A stretch of 6,563 bases of DNA from Synergistaceae bacterium. GTDB taxonomy: Bacteria > Synergistota > Synergistia > Synergistales > Synergistaceae. The notes under the pieces were generated by a model. That model did no database searches and had not been told where the DNA came from. It saw only the letters and a program-made list of their open reading frames with translations. Each line of letters begins with the position of its first letter. The stretch's first letter is position 1. Shown piece by piece: positions 1 through 5,776 of the stretch. The position numbers and the translations under genes were made by a program. Where the stretch lies: positions 1 through 6,563 of the forward strand of contig JAISLO010000204.1 of NCBI GenBank assembly GCA_031290815.1, written 5' to 3'.

Positions 1-11
1 CGCTCTGAGTG

Positions 12-17
12 TAAAAT
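12..17 (+). promoter_or_regulatory. Possible -10 box of the yitT-like/murJ-like operon
   Basis: The motif TAAAAT lies about 50 bases upstream of the first gene in an AT-rich patch. It matches the sigma-70 -10 consensus at five of six positions. A matching -35 box would fall to the left of the window edge, so the promoter cannot be confirmed and could equally be chance. Confidence 0.25.
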
Positions 18-50
18 AATCTCTCGGTTGTGAACGCAGTTTAAAAACAT

Positions 51-55
51 GGAGG
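51..55 (+). promoter_or_regulatory. Shine-Dalgarno site that points to a TTG start
   Basis: GGAGG begins at the last base of the ATG at 49-51, so it cannot serve that ATG. It sits 8 nt before an in-frame TTG at 64-66. No Shine-Dalgarno-like sequence precedes the ATG at 49 (upstream bases are CGCAGTTTAAAAAC). Other genes in the window also seem to start with TTG or GTG behind a strong site, so TTG 64 is the better-supported start. Confidence 0.6.
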
Positions 56-63
56 ATCGCGGT

Positions 64-972
64 TTGCATAATCATCGAATCGAGTTCAGCAGAAGGGGCT
101 TGAAAAAATTTTTGAAGCTCTCCCGTGTAGTGGTAAGGGCGGAGTTCCGCACTATGATCACGGTCTGCATAGGGCTGTCCATATACGTGTTCGGCGTGAT
201 GGAGTTCACCGTTCCTTTTCGTTTTCCCGACTCTGGGGTCACTGGCATCGCGGTTCTGCTGAGGTATTCCGCGGGAATTTCGCTTCCGGTGTCGATTGCC
301 GCCGCCAACGTCCTGCTGTTGGTGTGGGCGTGGCGTGAGCTGTCTCTGAGATTCGTCCTGTGGTCGATCTTTTCGGTCGCCTATACCACACTGCTCATGC
401 ACTTCATGGATGAAATCCCCTTCCCCCACACGGATCAGAGGCTGCTCATCGCCCTGATAGGCGGGGCGGTCAAGGGATACGGCAGCGGGCTCGTAATCAG
501 GGCAGGCGCGTCGGGCGGCGGTTTGGACATAGTGACGCTGTACCTCAGAAAGAAGTTCGGGGTCGAGGTCGGAAAGTACAACTTTTACATCAACATGGTC
601 ATAATAGGCGCAAGCGCCTTTGTCGTCGGAGTAGAGAACGCCATGCTCGGGCTCATAGGAGCGTACGCGTCGAGCGTGTCGATGGACAACGCCATAACCG
701 AGTTCGACAAGCGCAGGCTCATCCTGGTCGTCACAAGGGATCCGGCTCCGATAGTGGAGTACATAAGCTCAGATCTCATGAGGGGGTCCACTATAATAGA
801 CGCGCACGGCGGATATTCCGGCGACTTCCGCCCCATGGTGATGTGCGTCCTGACGAGACGCCAGGCGGTCGACCTCAAGAGATTTCTGTCGGAGAAACAC
901 CCGGGGACATTCATGATCGTCACCGACGCGAGCGAGGTACTCGGCAAAGGCTTCAAATCGTGGCGGCGATAG
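64..972 (+). CDS. YitT-family integral membrane protein (DUF161 plus C-terminal DUF2179)
   Basis: This encodes a polytopic inner-membrane protein of about 302 residues, the normal size for the YitT family. A short basic N-terminus leads into hydrophobic segments spanning roughly residues 30-210. The family-typical glycine-rich motif GASGGGLD lies at about 148-155. A soluble C-terminal domain (about 218-297) carries GSTIIDAHGGYSG and ends in SEVLGKGF, which is characteristic of DUF2179. The biochemical role of YitT proteins is not firmly established; a transporter-like function is usually assumed. The start is taken as TTG 64 because a GGAGG site lies 8 nt upstream; ATG 49 would add five residues but has no ribosome site. 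The stop is 4 nt before the ATG of the MurJ-like gene, so the two are almost certainly co-transcribed and probably translationally coupled. Family assignment is firm; function and exact start are less so. Confidence 0.9.
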   Translation: MHNHRIEFSRRGLKKFLKLSRVVVRAEFRTMITVCIGLSIYVFGVMEFTVPFRFPDSGVTGIAVLLRYSAGISLPVSIAAANVLLLVWAWRELSLRFVLWSIFSVAYTTLLMHFMDEIPFPHTDQRLLIALIGGAVKGYGSGLVIRAGASGGGLDIVTLYLRKKFGVEVGKYNFYINMVIIGASAFVVGVENAMLGLIGAYASSVSMDNAITEFDKRRLILVVTRDPAPIVEYISSDLMRGSTIIDAHGGYSGDFRPMVMCVLTRRQAVDLKRFLSEKHPGTFMIVTDASEVLGKGFKSWRR

Positions 973-976
973 GGGC

Positions 977-2563
977 ATGACGGAGGGCAGAGAGTCTTTC
1001 ATTTTCAAAACGTTCCGCAGGCTGACGGCCGTGAAGAGCGCGCGCGGAGTCTCGTTCATGCTCACCGTCCTGCCGTTCATCAGCAAGCCCCTGGGATATT
1101 TCAGGACGCTCATAATTGCCTGGATTTTCGGGACTTCGGCGGGGATGGACTCGTTTCACCTCGCCAACAGCATAATCTCGCTCTTCGCGGGCAGCATCGG
1201 AAGCGCCATGCAGGGAGCGGTGCTGCCGGAGCTCGTGCGCATGAGGAGCGAGACGGGCAGCGACGAGTGCAGCAGGTCGCTGATCGCGTTATCCGCATGG
1301 GTGGTGTCGGCGCTGACGGCTCTGTTTTGCGCGGCCCTGTTGATCGCCCCCGGAGTCCTGATAAAAGTATTCGCTGGCGGGTTTGACTCCGAGAGGATCA
1401 GGATGGGGGCGCTCATGCTCTGGTGGCTCATTCCGATTGCGGTGGTAGTTATGTGCAAGCCCGTCGCCGACATTTGGGCTCTGTTCACCGAACGCTATAC
1501 GCTCTCATCGATCTGCACGCTGCCATTCAACTTCATCGCCATTCCCGCGCTGCTCATAAGCATTCCGCTGATCGGGGTCTACTCCGTCGCGTTCAGCATG
1601 AGCGTCTCTCACGTGATTCTGTTCGCCCTGTTCCTCTGGGTCATGCACGGCGTGCCGTTCAGGTTCAGGCGCGACCGCCTGCCGCTTCCGAGCCTTCTGA
1701 GGATAGGAAAGGGCATCCTGTTTATTGCGACGTTCTTGGCCGCCGGCGCTTTTTTCATGGTCGTAGACCGTTATTTCGCATCGAGGCTTCCGGGCGGCTC
1801 GGTCGCCGCCATCAGCTATGGCGCTGTGATCATCGGTGTCATAACGCTTTTTTCAGATTCGTCCATGGTGTTTTTTTTGACAAAGCTGAGCGGAGCCGTC
1901 GCCGCCGGCGAGGATGAGTCCGTAAGGATAACCAAGACTGCCCTCGCGATATCCTTCGCTTACTTCATACCGGTGAGCCTCTTCATATCCTCTGCGGCGC
2001 GTCCGATAGTCTCGCTGCTGTACGGTTGGGGGAACTTTGGCTCGGGTTCGATCGACATGACTGTGACGGCCGTCTCGACATACTGCCTGGGCGTCATGTT
2101 CTCGATCCCCTCGGGTGTGCTTGGCCGTTACGCGCAGGCAATTCAAAGGGTCGAAACTACCGTTGTGCTGACGTTTCCCCTCATTGCGTTAAACTGGTTT
2201 CTGGACTGGCTGCTGGTCGACAGATGGGGAATCTTTGGGCTGGCGCTCGCCACCAGCTTCACGCAGATTATGGGCTTTGTCCTCTATTACGCGGCGCTCA
2301 TCGGCATCAGAGGGCTTCCATCGTTTATGATCAGGTCGGGTTTTTTTCAGCAGGTCCTCCTCTCGGCAGCGTTCGCCGCGGCATCGCTCTGGTCGGGATC
2401 GTTCGGTCTGGCTGTCCACAGTATTTCGGCCCTGATAATCGCGCCAATATACTTTTGGGCCGCCGAACGACTTGGCATCATGCCCTGCGTACCCGAACAC
2501 TGGAGGCCTATGAAACTGGCTTCGTTTCTCCTTCGAAGCGCAAAATCCTACTTCCCCTCCTGA
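977..2563 (+). CDS. MurJ/MviN-superfamily lipid flippase-like membrane protein
   Basis: The 528-residue product is close to MurJ size (about 510-530) and hydrophobic throughout, consistent with the 14 helices of the MVF branch of the MOP superfamily. MurJ proteins flip lipid II across the inner membrane for peptidoglycan synthesis. The N-terminal LGYFRTLIIAWIFG followed by GMDSF (residues 39-60) matches the MurJ TM1-TM2 pattern. VDRYFASRLPGGSVAAISYG (263-282) matches the segment that opens the second lobe. Against E. coli MurJ (from memory), R24 and D39 correspond to R43 and D58. R18 becomes K37. No arginine lies between residues 44 and 87, so the R52 equivalent is missing, and R270 aligns with V284. 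It may therefore be a divergent paralogue that moves another undecaprenyl-linked substrate, rather than the housekeeping enzyme, and I withhold the symbol murJ. ATG 977 has only a weak, very close AGGGG; coupling to the preceding gene, which stops 4 nt earlier, probably drives initiation. Confidence 0.87.
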   Translation: MTEGRESFIFKTFRRLTAVKSARGVSFMLTVLPFISKPLGYFRTLIIAWIFGTSAGMDSFHLANSIISLFAGSIGSAMQGAVLPELVRMRSETGSDECSRSLIALSAWVVSALTALFCAALLIAPGVLIKVFAGGFDSERIRMGALMLWWLIPIAVVVMCKPVADIWALFTERYTLSSICTLPFNFIAIPALLISIPLIGVYSVAFSMSVSHVILFALFLWVMHGVPFRFRRDRLPLPSLLRIGKGILFIATFLAAGAFFMVVDRYFASRLPGGSVAAISYGAVIIGVITLFSDSSMVFFLTKLSGAVAAGEDESVRITKTALAISFAYFIPVSLFISSAARPIVSLLYGWGNFGSGSIDMTVTAVSTYCLGVMFSIPSGVLGRYAQAIQRVETTVVLTFPLIALNWFLDWLLVDRWGIFGLALATSFTQIMGFVLYYAALIGIRGLPSFMIRSGFFQQVLLSAAFAAASLWSGSFGLAVHSISALIIAPIYFWAAERLGIMPCVPEHWRPMKLASFLLRSAKSYFPS

Positions 2564-2604
2564 CGCGGAGAACCTCGGTCATGCCATGCGCGCCCAACAA
2601 TCAA

Positions 2605-2629
2605 GCCCGTGCGCTTGACGCGCACGGGC
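2605..2629. terminator. Hairpin between convergent genes, candidate bidirectional terminator
   Basis: A perfect 10-bp inverted repeat, GCCCGTGCGC and GCGCACGGGC, encloses a 5-nt loop (TTGAC). It sits 42 bases after the stop of the MurJ-like gene and 32 bases beyond the stop of the minus-strand gene. On the minus strand the stem is followed by TTGATTGTTG, a loose U-rich tail, so intrinsic termination of the minus unit is plausible. The plus-strand flank (CCAAACAGCAATT) has no U-tract, so in that direction it may only act as a 3'-end stabiliser or a poor terminator. Confidence 0.65.
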
Positions 2630-2660
2630 CCAAACAGCAATTCGTCGCACCACATGACCG

Positions 2661-3047
2661 TCATCCCTGCGAGTTCAGCATTCTTCCGGGTGGAGCTGGA
2701 TCGGTGAAGACGCCCAAATGCGACTCGACAAGCTTCTCGGGATCATCTGCCATTTTCCTTATCGCCGTCAGCATCTCGCCGAACTCCATCTCAAAACCCT
2801 CAAGATCTCCCTCATCTATGGGGAAATCCTCGACGGAATCGGCGTCAAAAGCGGCGGCAAGAGCTTCAGCCGTCTCTCCCACTTCTTTGGCCGCCTTGAT
2901 GCCGTATTTCGCAAGGTTTTCCAGCCATACCTCCTCCAAATTGGAATCGGGAATGGCTTTTCTCTTTCTGCCCTTGCTCTCAACGCGATTTGCAGAGTTC
3001 AAGGCGTTTATCGCATCGACGGACAGCTCGCCGAAGGGTTTGTTCAC
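2661..3047 (-). CDS. Unrecognised small acidic protein, 128 residues
   Basis: I do not recognise this protein. It begins MNKPFGELSVDAINALN, has a basic stretch near residues 20-32 (RVESKGRKRK) and then a long, acidic, alanine- and glutamate-rich part with probable helices. It ends in a proline/glycine-containing tail. No signal peptide, membrane segment, cysteine cluster or catalytic motif is visible, so a soluble cytoplasmic protein is likely. The start is set at GTG 3047 because AGGAGGT lies 7 nt upstream. A TTG at 3071 would add eight residues but would place that ribosome site inside the gene. The gene has its own candidate promoter and a hairpin 3' of its stop, and it could also receive read-through from the acetyltransferase gene upstream. 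Coding status is supported by the ribosome site, the clean frame and GC-rich codon use; function is unknown. Confidence 0.7.
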   Translation of the reverse strand: MNKPFGELSVDAINALNSANRVESKGRKRKAIPDSNLEEVWLENLAKYGIKAAKEVGETAEALAAAFDADSVEDFPIDEGDLEGFEMEFGEMLTAIRKMADDPEKLVESHLGVFTDPAPPGRMLNSQG

Positions 3048-3054
3048 CGCAACC

Positions 3055-3061
3055 ACCTCCT
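3055..3061 (-). promoter_or_regulatory. Strong Shine-Dalgarno site setting a GTG start
   Basis: AGGAGGT on the minus strand is 7 nt before the GTG at 3047-3045. It matches the anti-Shine-Dalgarno sequence almost fully and argues against the farther TTG start at 3071. Confidence 0.75.
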
Positions 3062-3101
3062 CTTTGCCCAAACGCCCCGAGGAAACACAGTCCGTATTTT
3101 T

Positions 3102-3131
3102 ATTATCGGTGTTTTTCTTACATACTGTAAT
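3102..3131 (-). promoter_or_regulatory. Candidate sigma-70 promoter of the small acidic protein gene
   Basis: Read on the minus strand, ATTACA (3131-3126) and GATAAT (3107-3102) are separated by 18 nt. They match the -35 and -10 consensus at four and five of six positions. The region is clearly AT-rich compared with the genes around it. Transcription would start near 3095, giving a leader of about 48 nt that contains the ribosome site. The gene may nonetheless also be read from the acetyltransferase promoter. Confidence 0.45.
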
Positions 3132-3167
3132 CCACTTATCGATGCTCCGGCTTGACCGAAACCAGCC

Positions 3168-3998
3168 TCACTGCTCCCAAAAGACGCCGGTTTTGACGAG
3201 GCCGCAAGCCCGAAACCCGCACATCCGATACAGCGGATACCCCGATGGCGTTGCCAGTAAGGTTATTTTATCACACCCGGCCGCTTGTGACTTGTTCATC
3301 ATGGCTTTCATCACGGACATTCCCAAACCCCTGCGCCGGAAATCCGGGCGCGTCGATACATAATAGATTCCGGCGACACCTTGGGATGCGACGAGCAGCC
3401 CCGTTGCCGCGATCAGAGAACCGGAATCCGGCGACAGCCTTGACCTGACCGCGAACTGAGAGATCCCTCCGGCCTCCAGCATTTCCTCCGCAAATCTGAC
3501 GAAGCTCTGGGGGGCCGGACATCCCGAGTCGAACCCAAACCATACCGCATCGGCCCATTCGCGCGCTTCGCCGGCGTTTTCAAGCTCATACGGCAAATCG
3601 GCGTCCTCCGAAGGAGTCGTCGCGTCGTCACCCACCGCGGCGACCATCGCCGTCAGCTCCATCTCCCAGCGTACTCCCGCCCTCTCAAGCTCGCATGTCA
3701 ATGCCCCGGATATTCCGTCCGGCATTTGCCAGACGTGAGGACGACCGGTTTCGGCAAAGAAATCGAGCGCTCGCCGAACGAGGGCCCCAGCTTCCTCCGA
3801 GTCGCGCGGCGCGTATTCTGGATCCAGCAGCGCGTCATTCTCGCCGGCCGCATCCGTTCCGTTGTCACAGCATACGCACCCTCTCATTTCGAGAAATCTC
3901 GACGAAGGAAGACCTCCCATGATGCGGATCAGGGACTCCAGATTTTTCAGAACCATGCGTTTTGAAGCGCTGTCCTGCGTGATTTCGTCAGTGCTCAA
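3168..3998 (-). CDS. GNAT-family N-acetyltransferase, two-lobed
   Basis: The predicted 276-residue cytoplasmic enzyme would move an acetyl group from acetyl-CoA to an amine; its substrate is unknown. The C-terminal half holds the acetyl-CoA-binding motif A, with FRRRGLGMSVMKAMM near residues 217-231. This is followed by ITLLATPSGYPLYRMCGF, the usual strand-helix-strand ending of GNAT proteins. The N-terminal half (about 20-125), with RPHVWQMP and ELTAMVAAV, resembles the degenerate first lobe found in longer GNAT enzymes. A small cysteine group, GCVCC, lies at residues 40-44. The start is TTG 3998, supported by GGGGGAGG 7 nt upstream. The gene is transcribed away from the MATE exporter gene, with which it shares an intergenic region. 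An acetyltransferase beside a drug exporter might suggest detoxification, but that is only inference. Confidence 0.88.
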   Translation of the reverse strand: MSTDEITQDSASKRMVLKNLESLIRIMGGLPSSRFLEMRGCVCCDNGTDAAGENDALLDPEYAPRDSEEAGALVRRALDFFAETGRPHVWQMPDGISGALTCELERAGVRWEMELTAMVAAVGDDATTPSEDADLPYELENAGEAREWADAVWFGFDSGCPAPQSFVRFAEEMLEAGGISQFAVRSRLSPDSGSLIAATGLLVASQGVAGIYYVSTRPDFRRRGLGMSVMKAMMNKSQAAGCDKITLLATPSGYPLYRMCGFRACGLVKTGVFWEQ

Positions 3999-4005
3999 GG
4001 ATTTG

Positions 4006-4013
4006 CCTCCCCC
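4006..4013 (-). promoter_or_regulatory. Shine-Dalgarno site setting a TTG start for the acetyltransferase
   Basis: GGGGGAGG on the minus strand is 7 nt before TTG 3998-3996. No nearer in-frame ATG has a comparable site, so the TTG start is well supported. Confidence 0.7.
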
Positions 4014-4034
4014 TTTCGTCCCGCGTCAAGCGGA

Positions 4035-4070
4035 AGTATAATTTTACGCTTAGAATAAGGAACGGCGCAA
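4035..4070 (-). promoter_or_regulatory. Candidate promoter of the acetyltransferase gene
   Basis: On the minus strand, two overlapping -10-like hexamers occur in an AT-rich patch: TAAAAT (4046-4041) and TATACT (4040-4035). TTGCGC (4070-4065) stands 18 nt upstream of the first as a poor -35 box. Either would start transcription about 30-40 nt before the TTG start. Position and composition fit a promoter, but the -35 match is weak. Confidence 0.4.
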
Positions 4071-4074
4071 GTTT

Positions 4075-4089
4075 CGCCGGTCTCCGGCG
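4075..4089. repeat. Short perfect dyad in the divergent intergenic region
   Basis: CGCCGG and CCGGCG are separated by TCT and lie just upstream of the acetyltransferase promoter candidate. A second dyad, GAGCCG-TTCCG-CGGCTC, is at 4114-4130. Both lie between the two divergent promoter candidates and could be operator sites or small hairpins. In GC-rich DNA, 6-bp stems also arise by chance, and neither has a U-tract that would make it a terminator. Confidence 0.3.
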
Positions 4090-4208
4090 TTTCGGTACGC
4101 ATGGCATGACGCCGAGCCGTTCCGCGGCTCATAAAGAATATCGGCGCGATCATCGGGGCCGAAATACTATGGATGGCCGGACAAGTCACAGGAAACATGG
4201 CCAATTTC

Positions 4209-4236
4209 TTGACAATGCATGATTCGAGGGTAAGAT
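4209..4236 (+). promoter_or_regulatory. Probable sigma-70 promoter of the MATE exporter gene
   Basis: A perfect -35 box TTGACA (4209-4214) is followed after 16 nt by TAAGAT (4231-4236), a four-of-six match to the -10 box. Transcription would begin near 4243, about 68 nt before the GTG start. Its position argues that an upstream ATG at 4173 is not the real start, since that ATG precedes the promoter. Confidence 0.6.
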
Positions 4237-4300
4237 GTAAAATACTGAGATCCGGGAAAAACTCATGGCAGACGCATCAAAATAAGGTTTCGTCGAGCGC

Positions 4301-4307
4301 GGGAGGA
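4301..4307 (+). promoter_or_regulatory. Shine-Dalgarno site setting a GTG start for the MATE gene
   Basis: GGGAGGA lies 3 nt before GTG 4311-4313 (4 nt if counted from GGGAGG), which is close but usable. The in-frame ATG at 4332 has only a weak AGG directly before it, and the ATG at 4173 has no site. Confidence 0.6.
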
Positions 4308-4310
4308 ACC

Positions 4311-5708
4311 GTGATTGAGAGAATTGCCAGGATGAGCGACGTTTCCAACGAAAGGTACGACCTCACGCAGGGGAGAATTTTCGACAGGCTGATCGCTGTC
4401 GCGCTGCCCATAATCGGCACACAGCTCGTGCTGATGAGCTACAATCTGGTCGACATGTTTCTGCTGGGCAGGGTAGGCAGTGAGGCCGTAGCGGCCGCCG
4501 GCATGGCAGGGATGTATATGTGGCTCTCCAACGGTGTCCTCCTGATAGGCAGGATGGGCGCGGAGATCGGGGTGGCCCAGAACCTGGGCGGGCATGACGA
4601 AGAGGCGGCCCGAAAATTCTCCAGTAACTCGATATTCCTCGCCGTCTCGACGGGGATGGCGTTTGCCGTTGCGTGCCGGGCATTCTCATCGTCCCTGATA
4701 GGTTTTTTCAACATAAAGGAGGCGCACGTCGCAAGAAGCGCCGTCAATTACCTCTCGATCGTCTCCCTCGGGATGCCCCTGACATTTGTATCGGCGGCCG
4801 CGGCAGGGACCTTCAACGGCTCTGGCAATTCCAGAGTTCCCTTTTTGATAAACTCAGCCGGGCTCGTCTTAAACGCGGCGCTCGATCCCATATTCATATT
4901 CTCGCTCGGGCTGGGCGTGGAAGGCGCCGCCGTTGCCACTGTGATCGCTCAGGCCGCTGGCTGCTCGATGTCGTTGCTGGCGCTCAAAAAGAAAAAGGAC
5001 AGGCCGTTCGAGCGCTATATATTCTTCATGAAGCCTGAATTGCGATATATCACAAGGATTCTGAGATGGAGCGTCCCCATAGCGATAGAGAGCATGCTGT
5101 TCACGTTTTTCACCCTGGTCGTCTCCCGGATCGTCGCCGGCTTCGGCGCGGGAGCGATAGCCGTTTACCGGGTGGGAACGTACATTGAATCGCTCTGCTG
5201 GCTCACATGCATCGGCGTGTCTACCGCAGTCACGGCCTTCGTGGGACAGAACTACGGCGCGCGCAAGTGGGAAAGGATCGGCGGCTGCTGCCGAATATCG
5301 CTCGCGGCTTCATGCTCGTGGGGGGCGTTCGTAATGGTGCTCTTCCTGACCGCAGGCGGGCATCTCTTCCGGTTCTTCCTGCCGGATCCCGTTTTGATAG
5401 ACGAGGGAAGATCTTTTATGCGTATAATAGCAATATGCCAGGTGTTCGGCTGCCTGGAGGCGGTGTCCTCCGGCGTGTTCAGGGGCTTCGGCAGGACTCT
5501 TCCGCCGTCCGTGGTGAGCGTTGTCTGCAACGCGCTGCGGATCCCCATCTCCTACGCCCTGTCGATGAGCAGCCTCGGAATAAACGGCATTTGGCTTGGG
5601 GTGACAATCACAGCGTCGCTGCGAGGCGCGTGGGTTTTCGTATGGTTCCTGCTGGACATAGTGTCGAGACTGCGCGGGTCCGGAAGGAAATCCGCCTCCG
5701 ATGGATAG
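4311..5708 (+). CDS. MATE-family multidrug/sodium (or proton) antiporter
   Basis: The 465-residue inner-membrane exporter has the usual MATE length and two six-helix lobes. MATE proteins expel cationic drugs or metabolites using an inward Na+ or H+ gradient. The first lobe begins with ALPIIG and VDMFLLGRVG (about residues 31-60). It contains FNGSGNSRVPF and the family-typical LDPIFIFSLGLGVEGAAVAT. The second lobe begins near residue 250 with SVPIAIESMLF. It carries the conserved FVGQNYGARKWER and later FRGFGRTLPP. The start is GTG 4311, with GGGAGGA just upstream; extending to ATG 4173 would add 46 polar residues that overlap a good promoter and do not resemble the family. No partner gene follows on the same strand, so it is probably monocistronic. 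Its 3' end faces a convergent ABC transporter remnant with no clear terminator between. The substrate cannot be read from sequence. Confidence 0.93.
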   Translation: MIERIARMSDVSNERYDLTQGRIFDRLIAVALPIIGTQLVLMSYNLVDMFLLGRVGSEAVAAAGMAGMYMWLSNGVLLIGRMGAEIGVAQNLGGHDEEAARKFSSNSIFLAVSTGMAFAVACRAFSSSLIGFFNIKEAHVARSAVNYLSIVSLGMPLTFVSAAAAGTFNGSGNSRVPFLINSAGLVLNAALDPIFIFSLGLGVEGAAVATVIAQAAGCSMSLLALKKKKDRPFERYIFFMKPELRYITRILRWSVPIAIESMLFTFFTLVVSRIVAGFGAGAIAVYRVGTYIESLCWLTCIGVSTAVTAFVGQNYGARKWERIGGCCRISLAASCSWGAFVMVLFLTAGGHLFRFFLPDPVLIDEGRSFMRIIAICQVFGCLEAVSSGVFRGFGRTLPPSVVSVVCNALRIPISYALSMSSLGINGIWLGVTITASLRGAWVFVWFLLDIVSRLRGSGRKSASDG

Positions 5709-5776
5709 CGAGAGGTCTTGGGCTTCCGCATCGTGATTTTAACGCGCTTACCTCCCTCATAGTGCCCGAGATGTAC

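Noticed and set aside
1423..1917. A 164-codon plus-strand frame inside the MurJ-like gene
   Set aside because: It is an Arg/His-rich frame-shifted shadow of a well-supported membrane protein.
2026..3363. A 445-codon open frame on the plus strand
   Set aside because: It overlaps the end of the MurJ-like gene in another frame, runs through the hairpin and continues antisense to the small acidic protein and acetyltransferase genes. Its translation shows no coherent family pattern; GC-rich DNA produces such shadows.
4099..4108. Tandem GCATG repeats
   Set aside because: Two copies of a 5-mer are expected by chance and have no further context.
4173..4310. N-terminal extension of the MATE protein from ATG 4173
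   Set aside because: It has no ribosome site, its residues are polar and unlike the family, and a TTGACA promoter lies within it. The GTG at 4311 has a good ribosome site.
5729..5757. Possible relic start of a permease gene (minus-strand GGGAGGT at 5757-5751 followed by GTTAAAATCACG and ATG)
   Set aside because: The base at normal start spacing is GTT rather than GTG, the ATG at 5731 is too far from the site, and the frame soon runs antisense into the MATE gene with no permease-like residues.
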